A stretch of DNA of 64,000 nucleotides, from NCBI GenBank assembly GCA_022414725.1, contig CM039465.1:20784613-20848612 (forward strand). Reading direction: 5' to 3'. The position numbers and the translations under genes are program-made. Numbering within the stretch: the stretch's first letter is position 1; the number at the start of each line of letters is the position of its first letter. Source of the stretch: Microglena sp. YARC. Lineage: Eukaryota; Chlorophyta; Chlorophyceae; Chlamydomonadales; Chlamydomonadaceae. Shown piece after piece: positions 14,615 through 27,800 of this stretch. The notes beneath the pieces are model-generated. The model searched no databases. It had not been told where the DNA came from and was given only the letters and a program-made list of their open reading frames with translations.

Positions 14615-14630
14615 ACACACACACATCCCC

Positions 14631-14661
<31 letters not shown>

Positions 14662-17286
14662 ACCACTCACATCCCCCCACCCCCACCACACACACACACA
14701 CACCACTCACATCCCCCCCCCTCCCCCACCCCCCCCCACACACACACACATCACCACCACCACCCTGACGGGCCAATGAGAACTGCCTGCAGGTACTGTA
14801 ATTTATATTGGTGATAATGTTGATGAATACTGGTGATAATGTTCCCGTGGGCCACACCCTCTCGGCTATCCACTCATCTAAGCTTTGGCCTATCAATCTC
14901 TAACTCTCTGTATACGTATGTACGGTGGCTTGCAGCGACTGGGGATAGTGTTCCCAAGGGTCTATTCGACTTTACATAATTATACATTTTAAATAATCGT
15001 AAACTTTATACATCACTATCACGCACGCGATTTTTTTTCTTCACTTTTTCACTTTTTCACTTCTTGGGTTGCCTCAAATACGAGGCATGACAGGACCCAA
15101 CCGACCCAACCGAAACCAACCTTGGAAGCCACACATCTCCTCAAAAACTGCGCTGCTCGAGAAATTAGACAGATGCATGGGCTCGCATTTGCACGCTCTT
15201 TCATCAGCATCCAATTCGATTTTTTTTCGTGTAGGTCGACTTGTCTCTGAACCGCACTACCATGTACAGCTTGAAATCTCTAACTTTCTGTTTATGTATG
15301 TGTGGTGGCTTGCAGTGTCTGGCGGTGGTGTTCCCGTGGGCCACACCCTCTCGGCCATCCACTCATCTAAGCTTTGGCCTATCAATCTCTAACTTTCTGT
15401 TTATGTATGTGTGGTGGCTTGCAGTGACTGGCGATGGTGTTCCCGTGGGTCTATTCAACTTTATATAACTATACATGGGTCTATGCAACTGTAAATAAGC
15501 TTTGGCCTGCAAATTTCTAACTTTCTGTATACGTGTGTACGGTGCCTTGCAGTGACTGGCGATGGTGTTCCCGTGGGCCACATCCTCTCGGCCATCCATG
15601 CAATGAGTGCCATCTCCTCAGCCCTTCAGTCAGACGCCTCCCACATCACCACCCCATATTCCAAGGCAGATGAGGATGCGGATGAGGATGGGGGTGAGGA
15701 GGACACCCAAGGGGGCAAGGGTCTCACAGCATCTGAGAAAGCGGCAAACAAAAATCATGCTCAAGCAGGTGCTACAGGGGCAAACAGAAATCAGGCCCAA
15801 TCAGATGCTAAAGCGGCAACCAGGAAGCAGGCCCAAGCCGATGATGAAGCGGAAACCAGGAAGCAGGCCCAAGCCGATGATGAAGCGGCAACCAGGAAGC
15901 AGGCCCAAGCAGCTGCTAAAGAGGCATCTGTCTTGGCACTTGCCTTGGCCCACAACCTGCCCATGCACCTGGTAGACTTCACTGTGGTCCCTGCTGGGAA
16001 GGACCCAGAGGGCCTGGCTTCAAGGATGAGCGTGTCGGTCAGTTCTCGTGTGTAGTGTTATGTTTAATGTGTTATGTGTTGTGGTATGTGTTATGTGTCA
16101 TGTGTTATGTGTAGTGGTATGTGTAATGTTTTATGTGTTATGTGTATTGTTATGTGTAATGTGTTTTGTGTTATGTGTAATGTGTTATGTTTAATGTGTA
16201 ATGTTTTATGTGTTCTGTGTAATGTGTAATGTGTTATGTGTAGTGTTATGTGCAGTGTTATGTGTTATGACTCATGTGTTATGTGTAGTGGCCACCACCA
16301 CCATATGATCATCACCATCACTAAAACCACCATCATATGATCACCATCACCACCACCACCACCACATGATCATCACCATCACCATCACTACCACCACCTC
16401 CATATGATCATCACCATCACCACCACCATATAAATACACTTGCTACAGGTGCCCACCACCACCATATGATCACCACCACCACCACCACCATCACCGCCAC
16501 CATATGACCACCACCATATGATCATCACCATCACCACCACCATATCAATGCACTTGCTACAGGTGCCCACCTGCTCCATGACTAAGCCGCCCCCTGATTC
16601 TGAGGAAGAATTTACATCAGTCGATCCTCCGTCGGAACGGCCAGGTAACACTTTGGCATTCTAGGAAGTGGAGGGGGGAGAGGGGGGGAGAAGAGGGAGC
16701 CAAGTATAACCACAGCCTGAAGAAGTAATAAGTAATTTATTGAGTGTGTGACTTATGTGATGTATGCTTGTATGTATGTTACAGTCCAGGGGTAGGTTAA
16801 ATAGGCTAAAGGGACTTGCCCAACCGTGTAGGAAGGGCTTAAAAAGAAAAAGCTCTGATGAACTGAAACCCACACAATCGTGGGAGTTCGAAAGCTCTTC
16901 GTGATGGAAATACTTAATGGAAGGAAATGCTTAATACAAATTATAAAAAATGCGATAAGAACCACACAATTAAATAAATCATCCCAGATGAGATGATGAT
17001 TTAATTATATTGTAGAATTGGCCTGCCCCTGGACTGTAAAATACATACATACATACATACATACATACATACATACATACATACATACATACACACACAC
17101 ATACATACATACACACATACGTACAAGCATACATTACAGGTTCTAAATTCCCTCAATGTACCTTCACTGTGTATATATGCATTTATTTTTGAACATGACG
17201 CACAAATTGAAATATAGTTGAATTTAAGTTTAAAAATTGATTTAAATAAATAAAAAATTGTAAAATAAAAAAGTATTATAATAATA

Positions 17287-17340
<54 letters not shown>

Positions 17341-18733
17341 AATTGTAAAATATTGAAGAATTTTTTTTTACTATGTAAGCAGCGCTAGAGGGATTAAAAA
17401 TTTAAAAACAATTAAAAAAACAATTAAAAAAACAATTTAAAAAACAAATTAAAAAACAAGCACTTTACTATGTATGCAGCGCTAGAGGGATTCCTGCTTC
17501 CCTTTCTTACGTACATGCATTTACTTATACACTTGACACCAGGGTACTGCAAAGCGTTTTCTTGAGAAAAAAACTTTACTATGTATGCAGCGCTACAGGG
17601 ATTCCTGCTTGCCTTACTCGAGCAAGAGATCAAAAAGAGAGGTGAGGGCTGGAAAGCTGAGCTCTTCATGTCAGGCTTACTCTACTTTGCTCCAAAACCG
17701 CCTCCGAAACCACACCTGTATTCACGCCGGAAGGGGGCAGAGCGGGGGGAAGAGAAGGACGGAGCGCTGAAGGGAGATCAAAATAAGACGAGTCAGGCAC
17801 CAGCGAAGGAATTGTACTTCAAGGATGCAATACTGCCTCTCTTCTTCGAGCCCGATCCCCCCAGCGAGAAGGGCACGCCAGCTAAGGACGACACGGTAGC
17901 AGAGGAGGATAAGCCAGCTGGGACTGACAAGACAGCAGAGGATGACAAGTAAGTAGGCTTCGGAGGTTAGGGCTAACATCGAACAAAATTAGCCCGATTA
18001 GGGCTATTAGCTCAATTATTCCTAATAGTAACAACTATTTGAGCCAAACTTAGCCAAAACAGCCCTATTAGCAGCCGCGCTAAGGAGCTACGACCCTCCA
18101 TTCGAACCCTACAAGTCAGACCTGACACAGGGACAACACCAGTTGCTGTTTTCGACGACAACTAGGTTGCTACCTTGCTGTTTTTAGGCAGAGCCCCCCT
18201 TTCTGGGGGGCGGGAGCCACCAGGGTCACCATGTTGTCCGATTGTATGTTTGTCTGTTTGTCCGCATGTTCCAACCCTGGGCCTTACTGGCTCCTGGCCT
18301 TGTCATATACCCTGGCCTTGATCCACTGCACTTGATTCAGTTGGCACCTGTTGCCCCGATAGCCAACACTCTCCGCCAACTTCCCACGTTGTTTGTCCCG
18401 TGACCATACCGTCGTTGCATTGCGATGCATGAATCCCCCGCCCCCCCAGGCTCCGCGCTTTGCGCTCCACCATGCTATGGCTCTGCAACAATCCTGAAAC
18501 CAGGCTAGAGTGGCCTAAGTAGCTACTCAACCTAGCCTACAGAAATATGAAATAAAAAGGGCACTTGACAATACGGTCCGTATCTGATGAAATATGTGGG
18601 AAACGATTAGAGTGCGTTGTATATTGTTGTTGTTGTTGTTGTTGTTCTTGATGTTGTTGTTGTTCTTGATGTTGTTGATGTTGTTGTTGTTGTTGTTGTT
18701 CTTCTTCTTGATGTTCTTGATGTTGTTGTTGAT

Positions 18734-18826
<93 letters not shown>

Positions 18827-21800
18827 CATCCCCACACACCACACCTAGCCATACACCACACCTCCCCTTACACCACACCAAAACATAAACCTCCTCCACT
18901 TCCCACCCCACCCAACCCAATCCCCCACCCAACCCACCCCACACAAATCTCCCCCCACACACACACACATACACACACACCCATCCAGGCCGTTTACAGA
19001 CTTCAGCGCTTCTGACCTGGTTCACCTAGCTGCCTGCAAAGCATGGAAACCTCCACCCCACCACCCCCCCTCACACACACACACTCAGGCCATTTCCAGA
19101 CTTCAGCGCTTCTGACCTGGCTCGCCTAGCTGCCTGCGAGGCATGGAAACAACGCCCTGAGGGTGTCAACGATGATCAGTGGGCCACCCTCTTTGCACTT
19201 GCATACCTCAGGCAAGTTTTGTGTTACGTTTGTATGTGACCACAGTGCCACTCATTTCGCACTGGCAAACCTCAGCGGACCTCAGGAACATGTTTTCACT
19301 CTTGTTTTTTGTCTCTTGTTTTTTGTTTTTTTACCTCAGTGGGTTCTCAGGCCTTGTTTCTTTTCATTTTTTGTTTACACCAGTGGGCCACCCTCTTCGC
19401 ACTTGCATATCTCAGGCACGTTTTTAAAACTTCAGCCTGACTTCAGGAATGTTTTTTCCTTTTTTTACATTTCTGTTTGCCATCAAGCCACTCTCTTCGC
19501 ACTCACATACCTCAGGCACCTTATTAGTCACTTCAGGCAAGTTTTGTGTTTATTTTATTATTTTTATTATTTTTTGGATTATTTTTTATTATTTTTATTA
19601 TTTTATTATTTTGGATTATTTTTTATTATTTTTATTATTTTTGTATTACGTATGTTTGGTGACCAGTGGGCCACTCTCTTCACACTCGCCTACCTCAGTC
19701 ACCTGACTTTCTAACTTCAGGAACATATTTTTACGCTTGTTTGTTGGCCAGTAGGCCACTCTCTTCGAACTCGCATACCTTAGGCAAGGTTCTTTTACTC
19801 CAGGAACGTGTTGTTGTTGCGTATGTATGTTGATCAGTGGGCCACTCTCTTCGCACTTGCATACCTCATGCAAGGTTCTTTTACTTCAGGAAATTGTTTT
19901 TGTTGCGTATGTATGTTGACCAGTGGGCCACTCTCTTCACACTCGCATGCCTCATGCAAGGTTCTTTTACTTCAGGAAACTGCTTTTGTTGCGTATGTAT
20001 GTTGACCAGTGGGCAACCCTCTTCGCACTCGCATACCTCATGCAAGGTTCTTTTACTCCAGGAACGTGTGGTAGTTACGCTTGTTTGTTGACCAGTGGGC
20101 CACTCTCTTCGAACTCGTATACCACTAGTACATTTGTTTAACTTCAGGAACGTGTTTTTGTTACGTATGTTCGTTGACCAGTGGGCCACTGTCTTCGCAC
20201 TCGCATACCTCAGGCACCTTACTTTTAAACTTCAGGAACTTTTTTTATGATTGTTTGTTGGCCAGTGGGCCACTCTCTTCGCACTTGCATACCTCAGGCA
20301 TGTTTTTTTTAACCTCAGCGGGCGAAGTCATGAAACCTGCATTTACATCAGATGAAAATCGAAAAAAGAAAAGAACATATATGGAAGAAGAAAAAAAAGT
20401 GATTTATTCGAGTTTACATTTTCCTGGTAATATTTGTTTAACTGCCAAAGACGGCGGGCAGCCAAATTGCTGGCTGAAGCTATGTAATCAAGTTCAAGTT
20501 CAACTTACATCAGATAGGGATCATAAATCCCATTTGTGTTTTAGAATTGGCCTGCAATATAATATGGTGCCCTATGCCTTACCATAAACCATATTCTGTT
20601 TTTTTTATCGACGGGGGCCCTGACTTTGTGCTACAGTGATAATGGCCCCCCTGGACTGTAACATACACACACATGCCCATCCGTCATGTATATAGGTTGT
20701 TTGGAGTTCAGTGATATGGTGCCCTATGCCTTACCATAAACCATATTCTATTTTTTGTATATGGTGCCCTATGCCCCTTTTCCAAAACCCAGCATTGCCC
20801 AGGAAGATCTTTATAGATATATATCAGGTCCTTGCATTAACATTATCACATCACAACATCATATCACAACACCATATCACAACACCATATCACAACACCA
20901 TATTACATCATCCTTTTTTATTTCAGGGTCAAGCATGAGCATAATCTCCCGCTCTTCGATTGGACGACACCTGCGTGGGAGTGGCTTGGCCAGACCTGGA
21001 GATCCCCTCTGCCCATGGGAAAGTAAGTTTGTCTGCCAAATGTACCAGCCAACCAACCGCCAACCAACCAACTAACCAACTAACTAAGCGACAAACCAAC
21101 TGCTTGGGGGTGGCTTGGCCGAACCTGGAGATCCCCTCTGCCCATGGGAAAGTAAGTTTGTCTGCCAAGTGTACCAAGTGAACCAACCTACCAACCAACC
21201 AGCCAACCAACCAACCAACCAACCAACCAACCAACAAAAAAACAAAAAAACCAACAAACCAACTAACCGAGAAACCAACTGCTTGGGAGTGGCTTGGCCA
21301 GACCTGGAGATCCCCTCTGCCCATGGGAAAGTGAGTTTGTCTGCCAAATGTACCAAGCAACCAACCAACCAATTGACCGACCAACCAACCAACCAACCAA
21401 CCAACCAACCAACCAACCAACCAACAAAATGCTTGGGAGTGGATTGGCCCAATCTGGAGATCTTCTCATCCCATGGGAATGTAAGTTTGTCTGTCAACCA
21501 ACAAACCGCACTAACCCCATGCACAAATCAAACACATCATGTATGTACGTTTACAGTCCAGGGGTAGCCAAATAGGCTGAAGGGATTTGCCCAAACTTCA
21601 AAAACAGGAAAGGTGATTTAAGAAACAAGCACTGGTGAACTGAACCCCAACAATTTAGTTTGCCTGCCAAATGCGCCAAGCAGCAGCACCAGTCAACCCC
21701 ACTACCCCCATGCATACATCAAATACATCATGCATGTATTTTTACAGTACACTGGTGAATTGAACCCTGACAAGTAAGTTTGCCTGCCAAATGCGCCAAG

Positions 21801-24800
21801 CAGCAGCACCAGTCAACCCCACTACTTATATGCATAAATCAAATATGTCATGTATGTAGTTTTACAGTACACTGGTGAACTGAACCCTGACAAGTAAGTT
21901 TGCCTGCCAAATGCGCCAAGCAGCAGCACCAGTCAACCCCACTACCCATATGCATAAATCAAATACGTCATGTCTGTATTTTTACAGTACGCTGGTAGCC
22001 AAGTACGCTGAAGGGACTTGCCCAACCTTCAAAACAGGAAAGGTAATTTAAGAAATAAACACTGGAAAACTGAACCCCGACAAGTAAATTTGCCTGTCAA
22101 ATGCGCCAAGCAAAAAGCATCATCAGCCAACCACACTAATCCCTTTTTCATAGCAAATGATTAAATGAATCATATGCACCAACCCCGCCACATCAACCCA
22201 GCCAATCTACACTACAAAATGGATGGTCTGCGTCTTCTGCCTCACATCAACCCCTCTACACCAGTCGAATGAACCTAGTTAGTTGTTACATACCAGGGGT
22301 AGCCAAATAGGCTTAAGGGACTTGCCCAACCAGATATCAGGAGGGGCTAAAACGGAAAAAACTGGTGACCTAAAACCCAAACAATCAATAACCGACGGGA
22401 GCCCTGAGTTTGTGCTACAGTGATCACTGAGGTATACAATATATAATTGAGGTATTGCAAATATATTTTGGGTATAAAATAACTATGAACTAATATTAAA
22501 GAACTAATAACTTTGTAACATATCTCATAAAATAACTAAAAACTAAACACTCGTAAAATAGCTAATAAATTCGTGGAACAACGCACATCGCCTTCTTTAG
22601 GTGCCTCATGCAGGCAGAGAAGGCTCTCCAAGCCGGCTGCCCCCAGACCCCCTTGATCCAGTGTGGCGTCAAATTTGGGGAGCTGTTGAAGTTGGCAGAG
22701 AATGTACGGCTAGATCTGATAAGTGCAGAATTGGCCAGGGCAGGCAAGGTGCGAGCACCAATAAGCATGCTATTCTTTGCACGTGTATGTATGTGTATCC
22801 CGGTTTGGTGAATGGTTCAATGGTTTATCAGTTCACTGGACTGAAGAAGGTGATGGGTTTGAATCCCTACGGATGTGCTTGTGTTCGTGGTCGCTGTCAA
22901 CCGCCATGGTAGCACTATCCTAACCTAACCCTACCTAGACCAAACGAAACGAGACTAAGCTAACCCCCAACCCCTACTCTTACACCTCATTTCATCTCAC
23001 CTCACCCTATTTGTGATGCAGTGATAATTTGCTTTTGTTATATATATAGGGATCGGCACATCATATGATTTTGACCAAAGGCGAGGATGATGTCATATGA
23101 TATCATACAAATTGCATCATATGATATTGTATATAAATGGTAACTTTGGCCTATTCAGACTGCCGGCATCATATGATATCATATGATGACATGATATTGT
23201 ATGGTATCATATTGCCTATCCCTATATATAATTATTACTAACAATAATTATTTTAATGCACAGTATACTTTACTGTTCAGCGGTTTTTGTTGCATCTGCT
23301 CCCATATCCCTTCAGTTTATCCTTCATGGCTTTGCTGCAGTATTTAAATGTAAAAGAAATTCGAACCATACTAAACCAAACCAAGCCAAACCGAGTCAAG
23401 CCGAATCAACCAAACCCAAACCAAACCAAATCAAATTCAAACCAGACTAAACCAAACCAAACCAAGCCAATCCAAGCCAATTCAACCAAAACCAAAACCA
23501 AAGCAAAGCAAACAAAAGAAAACTAAACCAAAGCCAACCTAACCTTAAATTGCCACATTGACAACAAATTTAAAAATTTATTGTCTCACACACTTGATAG
23601 AAATTTGCTGCAGCCAAGCACAGGCAAGCAAGCACAGCTTTGCTCCAGGTAATTTCCATATCTTGCATACTTCCATCGGCTGAGTGCAGTAGGAGCCAAG
23701 CAAAGACGACCATAACCATAACCATACCAATTCAGACGTTTGACTCAGATTCCTTACAGTTGCTTTTCATATTTCCAATACATATAATTTACCCTCAAGG
23801 GTTGAGGAAATAAGCACACATGCAGGCTTCATCATTGTCAGTACTTATATTTGCAAAAGTTGGGGGCCTGCTTGCTGGACATTGAGTCACTGCCCGAGAG
23901 GTCCAGCGATCTTTCAGATGGGGCCCCCATTGGTACAAGTGCTAGTAGACATATTTAAGGTGTATGCTGGGCCTTGTAAAGATTTAGCTTCGTGTGTGAT
24001 ATTTCCCTTAATTAGGGGGTATATCACGACACTGGCTGGCTTTACTGGTCTTATCAGCTTTTACCATTAAATAAAGTCAACTGCACTATCTAGCTTGTAA
24101 GTCCAGACTGTTCAGGTCTGTCTTTGTGCTACTACCAATAGAGTCGCTACTGTCAAATAATAACAGAGTCACTTCCCCTGGGAGGCTCTGGTAGCTTCTG
24201 GAAGATATAACTCCTTGTGGGACAGAGGGATGGTGGTGGGAACTCGAAAAGTTGGTTAAGATCAAGGCTTAGCAACTTGGGGCACCAAGAATTTAGTGCC
24301 CCCAGTGACTGTGCACTTGATTAAATACCGGGCAGGACAGTACTGCTGTGAAAACACTGGCGGTGGTTACTCCTGGTTTTGCCCGGGGGTTTACGGGTAT
24401 TTGAAATATGAAGGCGTCCTGCGGAATCTTACGTCGTGCGTCCAAATACTCCATTTCACCCACTACTGTGTGGGAAATGCGGCATTCAGACGGTTGACTC
24501 AGATTCCTTACAGTTGCTTTTCATATTTCCAATACATATAATTTACCCTTAAGGGTTGAGGAAATAAGCACACATGCAGGCTTCATCATTGTCAGTACTT
24601 ATATTTGCAAAAGTTGGGGGCCTGCTTGCTGGACATTGAGTCACTGCCCGAGAGGTCCAGCGATCTTTCAGATGGGGCCCCCATTGGTACAAGTGCTAGT
24701 AGACATATTTAAGGTGTATGCTGGGCCTTGTAAAGATTTACCTTCATGTGTGATATTTCCCTTAATTAGGGGGTATATCACGACACTGGCTGGCTTTACT

Positions 24801-27800
24801 GGTCTTATCAGCTTTTACCATTAAATAGAGTCAACTGCACTATCTAGCTTGTAAGTCCAGACTGTTCAGGTCTGTCTTTGTGCTACTACCATATGCAAGA
24901 GTCACTGCAATTTCACACACACGTGCCCTCAGGATATAAAAATCAGTCCCACTAAGTAAAGGAAAGGAGTGTAAAGGGGGACTGGGGGAAAGGTGTAGGA
25001 GTAAGGAGCATGTACAGGACAGCAGGCTTGGCTAAGTGATGGGGTATCAAGAGAAAGAAAGAGGGGGGGGAGCTAGGCTCAGAGGCTGGAGGCAAAGTTC
25101 AACTTGACCGAGAGGTCTGGGATCAGATATGCCTTAATGGCATCTGATTTCTACCTACCTTGAGTTCTAATAGTCTCTAGATCTGCCCCATTAGCCCAAG
25201 CTGCTACTACACCTCCCCGTCTGAGGCTGTGCAAGGCAAAGCTAGCTGGATCTATGTCCAGTTTGGGGTGAGAGTGTGCAATAGCAGTGAGAAAAGACTT
25301 CAGTCTATAGGACAAAGCCTGACCTGAAAGAAGGGGGGACTACACTGACAAAAGTGGAGCAATAAGCTCACTCCTCCTAAGGAGGTCAAAGAAACCCATC
25401 ACTAGCCAAGCTGCATCTTTAGTAAACACGTCCTCCATGTGGGGCAGCAGGGTTTTCAGCTTCCTCATGGTCTCCAGACACACAAACATGAGGGACTTAC
25501 AACACTGCCCTCTTTGCCACATGCAACTCCCTTAGGCCCTGGAACACCCTAAAGGCCTTAGAGATCTGTCCCGCAACACTGGAAACCAGAATGCTAAGGG
25601 TCCAGTCCCTTGGGCCTGTGCCAATCAGCTAGTGCTGACATGGTTGTAATGGTGGCCGGTTGGTTATGACCTCCTGCCCAACCCATGACCAGTTTTAACT
25701 AGCATCAAAGGCACTTGTTCCTTGGGGGCAGGACGGAGTGCATTCTGCTCAGTAAGCAAGTAACTTCAGCCATGCACTTGGTGTCGCTTAAGATCACTTG
25801 CATAAGTGTCTTGTGAGCTTCCGTACAGCCAAGGTAGAGCCCTCCAACATCCCTAACTCCCTGGCCCTTGTTGGCCTTGGAAGCTAGTGATGTGGAGAGA
25901 CACTCTTATAGTGTGCAGGCTGAGCACTTGAATGTACCACAGGACATGGCATTCCTGCCCAAGCTGATGCACTGGGGGTGGCTGTGCTGGCTGCAGCTGG
26001 TGCACCTAAGCATCCTTCCCTTGGTGCCTTGGTAGATGGTACATCCTATGGGGGGGTGGGAGGAAGATATGAAAGGGGTAAGCTTCTGGGCAGGTCTGAT
26101 CACAAGCAAAGTGTGTCAATGGGTGAGGCCACCCAAGCATATAGGAGATCCACAGTTTTTCCTAATGCCGATAATGGGATGTTATCATCCCTGATGCGTG
26201 TTATCCCGGAACCCCCCTTATACACAGCTGAAACAGCTTGGACCTTATCCATGTAGCACAAGACTGACGTTCCTGCCAGTCTATGTGCCCAGTGCTGCAA
26301 GCAAATCATGCAAGCTTCGAGTTCCAGGACACCTATTGTGCACATGTACCCCTACCGACTCATGCCACTCCAGCTCCAGAGCCTTGTCCCAGACTCCAGG
26401 TCACTTAGTGTGCCCTTGTTAGATTTATTTAAAGTGTAGGCTGGACTTTGTAACGTTTTAGCTCTTGTGTGTGATATTTCCCTTAATTAGGGGGTATATC
26501 ACACCATTGGCTGGCCGTACTGGTCATATCAGCTATGTTACCATTCAAATATCTATGGGATTTAAGCCTGTGCCTTGTAAGTGGTATGGTAGGTGGTGAC
26601 AGGGTATAGGGCATCAAACAAGAGTTGGATAGTGCAGGTATCCCCAAGGGTGTGACCTTTGGGGAAGAGCTATCCATCTACCTATTTTTTACCTGTCACA
26701 GGGTTGTTTCAGGGGTGGTGAGTGATCAAGGTAACTTGCTCATACAACCATTACCCCAGTGAAGGAAGGTCTACTAGAAACCTAGGACAAGGGACACCTA
26801 ATTCATCTGCCCAGTACTGCCATCTCTCTATATTCAGCTTGGTTCCAGTTGAGTTGAGCCACTTTTCCCTGTCTTCCAAGTCATGGGGTTGGAACATCTC
26901 AACCATCAGTCTCCCACAAAGGGTTGTGATTTGAATGCAGCTATGAATGTGAGTGGGTACTGTAGGAAGACAAATTCTAGCAAAAGCTGAACGACGCAAA
27001 CTTCAAGGCGAACAGGGCTGCTGTGCAAAGGCACTGGGCAGAAAAGTAAGGCAAAGAAGGAGAACGCGATGGTCGACTACGAGTCGCGGAGCAGAGGGGG
27101 AGAGGGAAGGAACTCAATACTCTCACCTTTCTTCTCGATCTGGCTGGGAGGGAATCTAGCGGCATAGGCGCTAGAGGATTGGAGGTCTTGGGGGCATCAG
27201 GAGCTATAGGATAGGTCGATGAATGCAACTCTCGTTGCCCACTCATCTTGCGATGGTTTGGGATTACGGTGTAGCTTTTCAGAGCGAGCCTTGATCGGAG
27301 GCCCATGCGCCATCTTCGATCGTTTTGCGGGACCTGCGGGATGGGATCTCGACGCAACTCGAAAAGTTGGTTAAGATCAAGGCTTAGCAACTTGGGGCAC
27401 CAAGAATTTAGTGCCCCCAGTGACTGTGCACTTGATTAAATACCGGGCAGGACAGTACTGCTGTGAAAACACTGGCGGTGGTAACTCCTGGTTTTGCCCG
27501 GGGGTTTACGGGTATTTGAAATATGAAGGCGTCCTGCGGAATCTTACGTCGCGCGTCCGAATACTCCATTTCACCCACTACTGTGTGGGAAATGCGGCAT
27601 TCAAATTCAAGTTCAAACAAGACCAAACAAGACCAAACAAGACCCAAACAAGACCCAAACAAGACCCAAACAAGACCCAAACAAGACCACAACAAGACCA
27701 CAACAAGACCACAACAAGACCACAACAAGACCACAACAAGACCAAACAAGACCACAACAAGACCAAACAAGACCACAACAAGACCACAACAAAAGAAACC

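Larger units (their letters stand above)
23731..27604 (-). mobile_element. Degenerate DIRS/PAT-like tyrosine-recombinase retroelement with split direct repeats
   Basis: Read on the minus strand the order is A1 (27604-27357), internal remnants, B1 (24890-24485), A2 (24490-24241), B2 (24137-23731). A1 and A2 are almost identical over about 248 bp; B1 and B2 over about 400 bp. A1-internal-B1A2-B2 is the split-direct-repeat layout of PAT/Ngaro/kangaroo-type elements, which use a tyrosine recombinase rather than a DDE integrase. The interior keeps RNase H and recombinase remnants but no recognisable reverse transcriptase, and at 3.9 kb it is short. A diverged piece of B also lies at 26408-26545. 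It sits antisense in intron 11 of gene 1. Confidence 0.8.

Noticed and set aside
23882..24824. Two near-identical 62-codon frames ([12 protein letters not shown]...)
   Set aside because: They lie in split repeats B2 and B1, antisense to the element; duplicated non-coding sequence.
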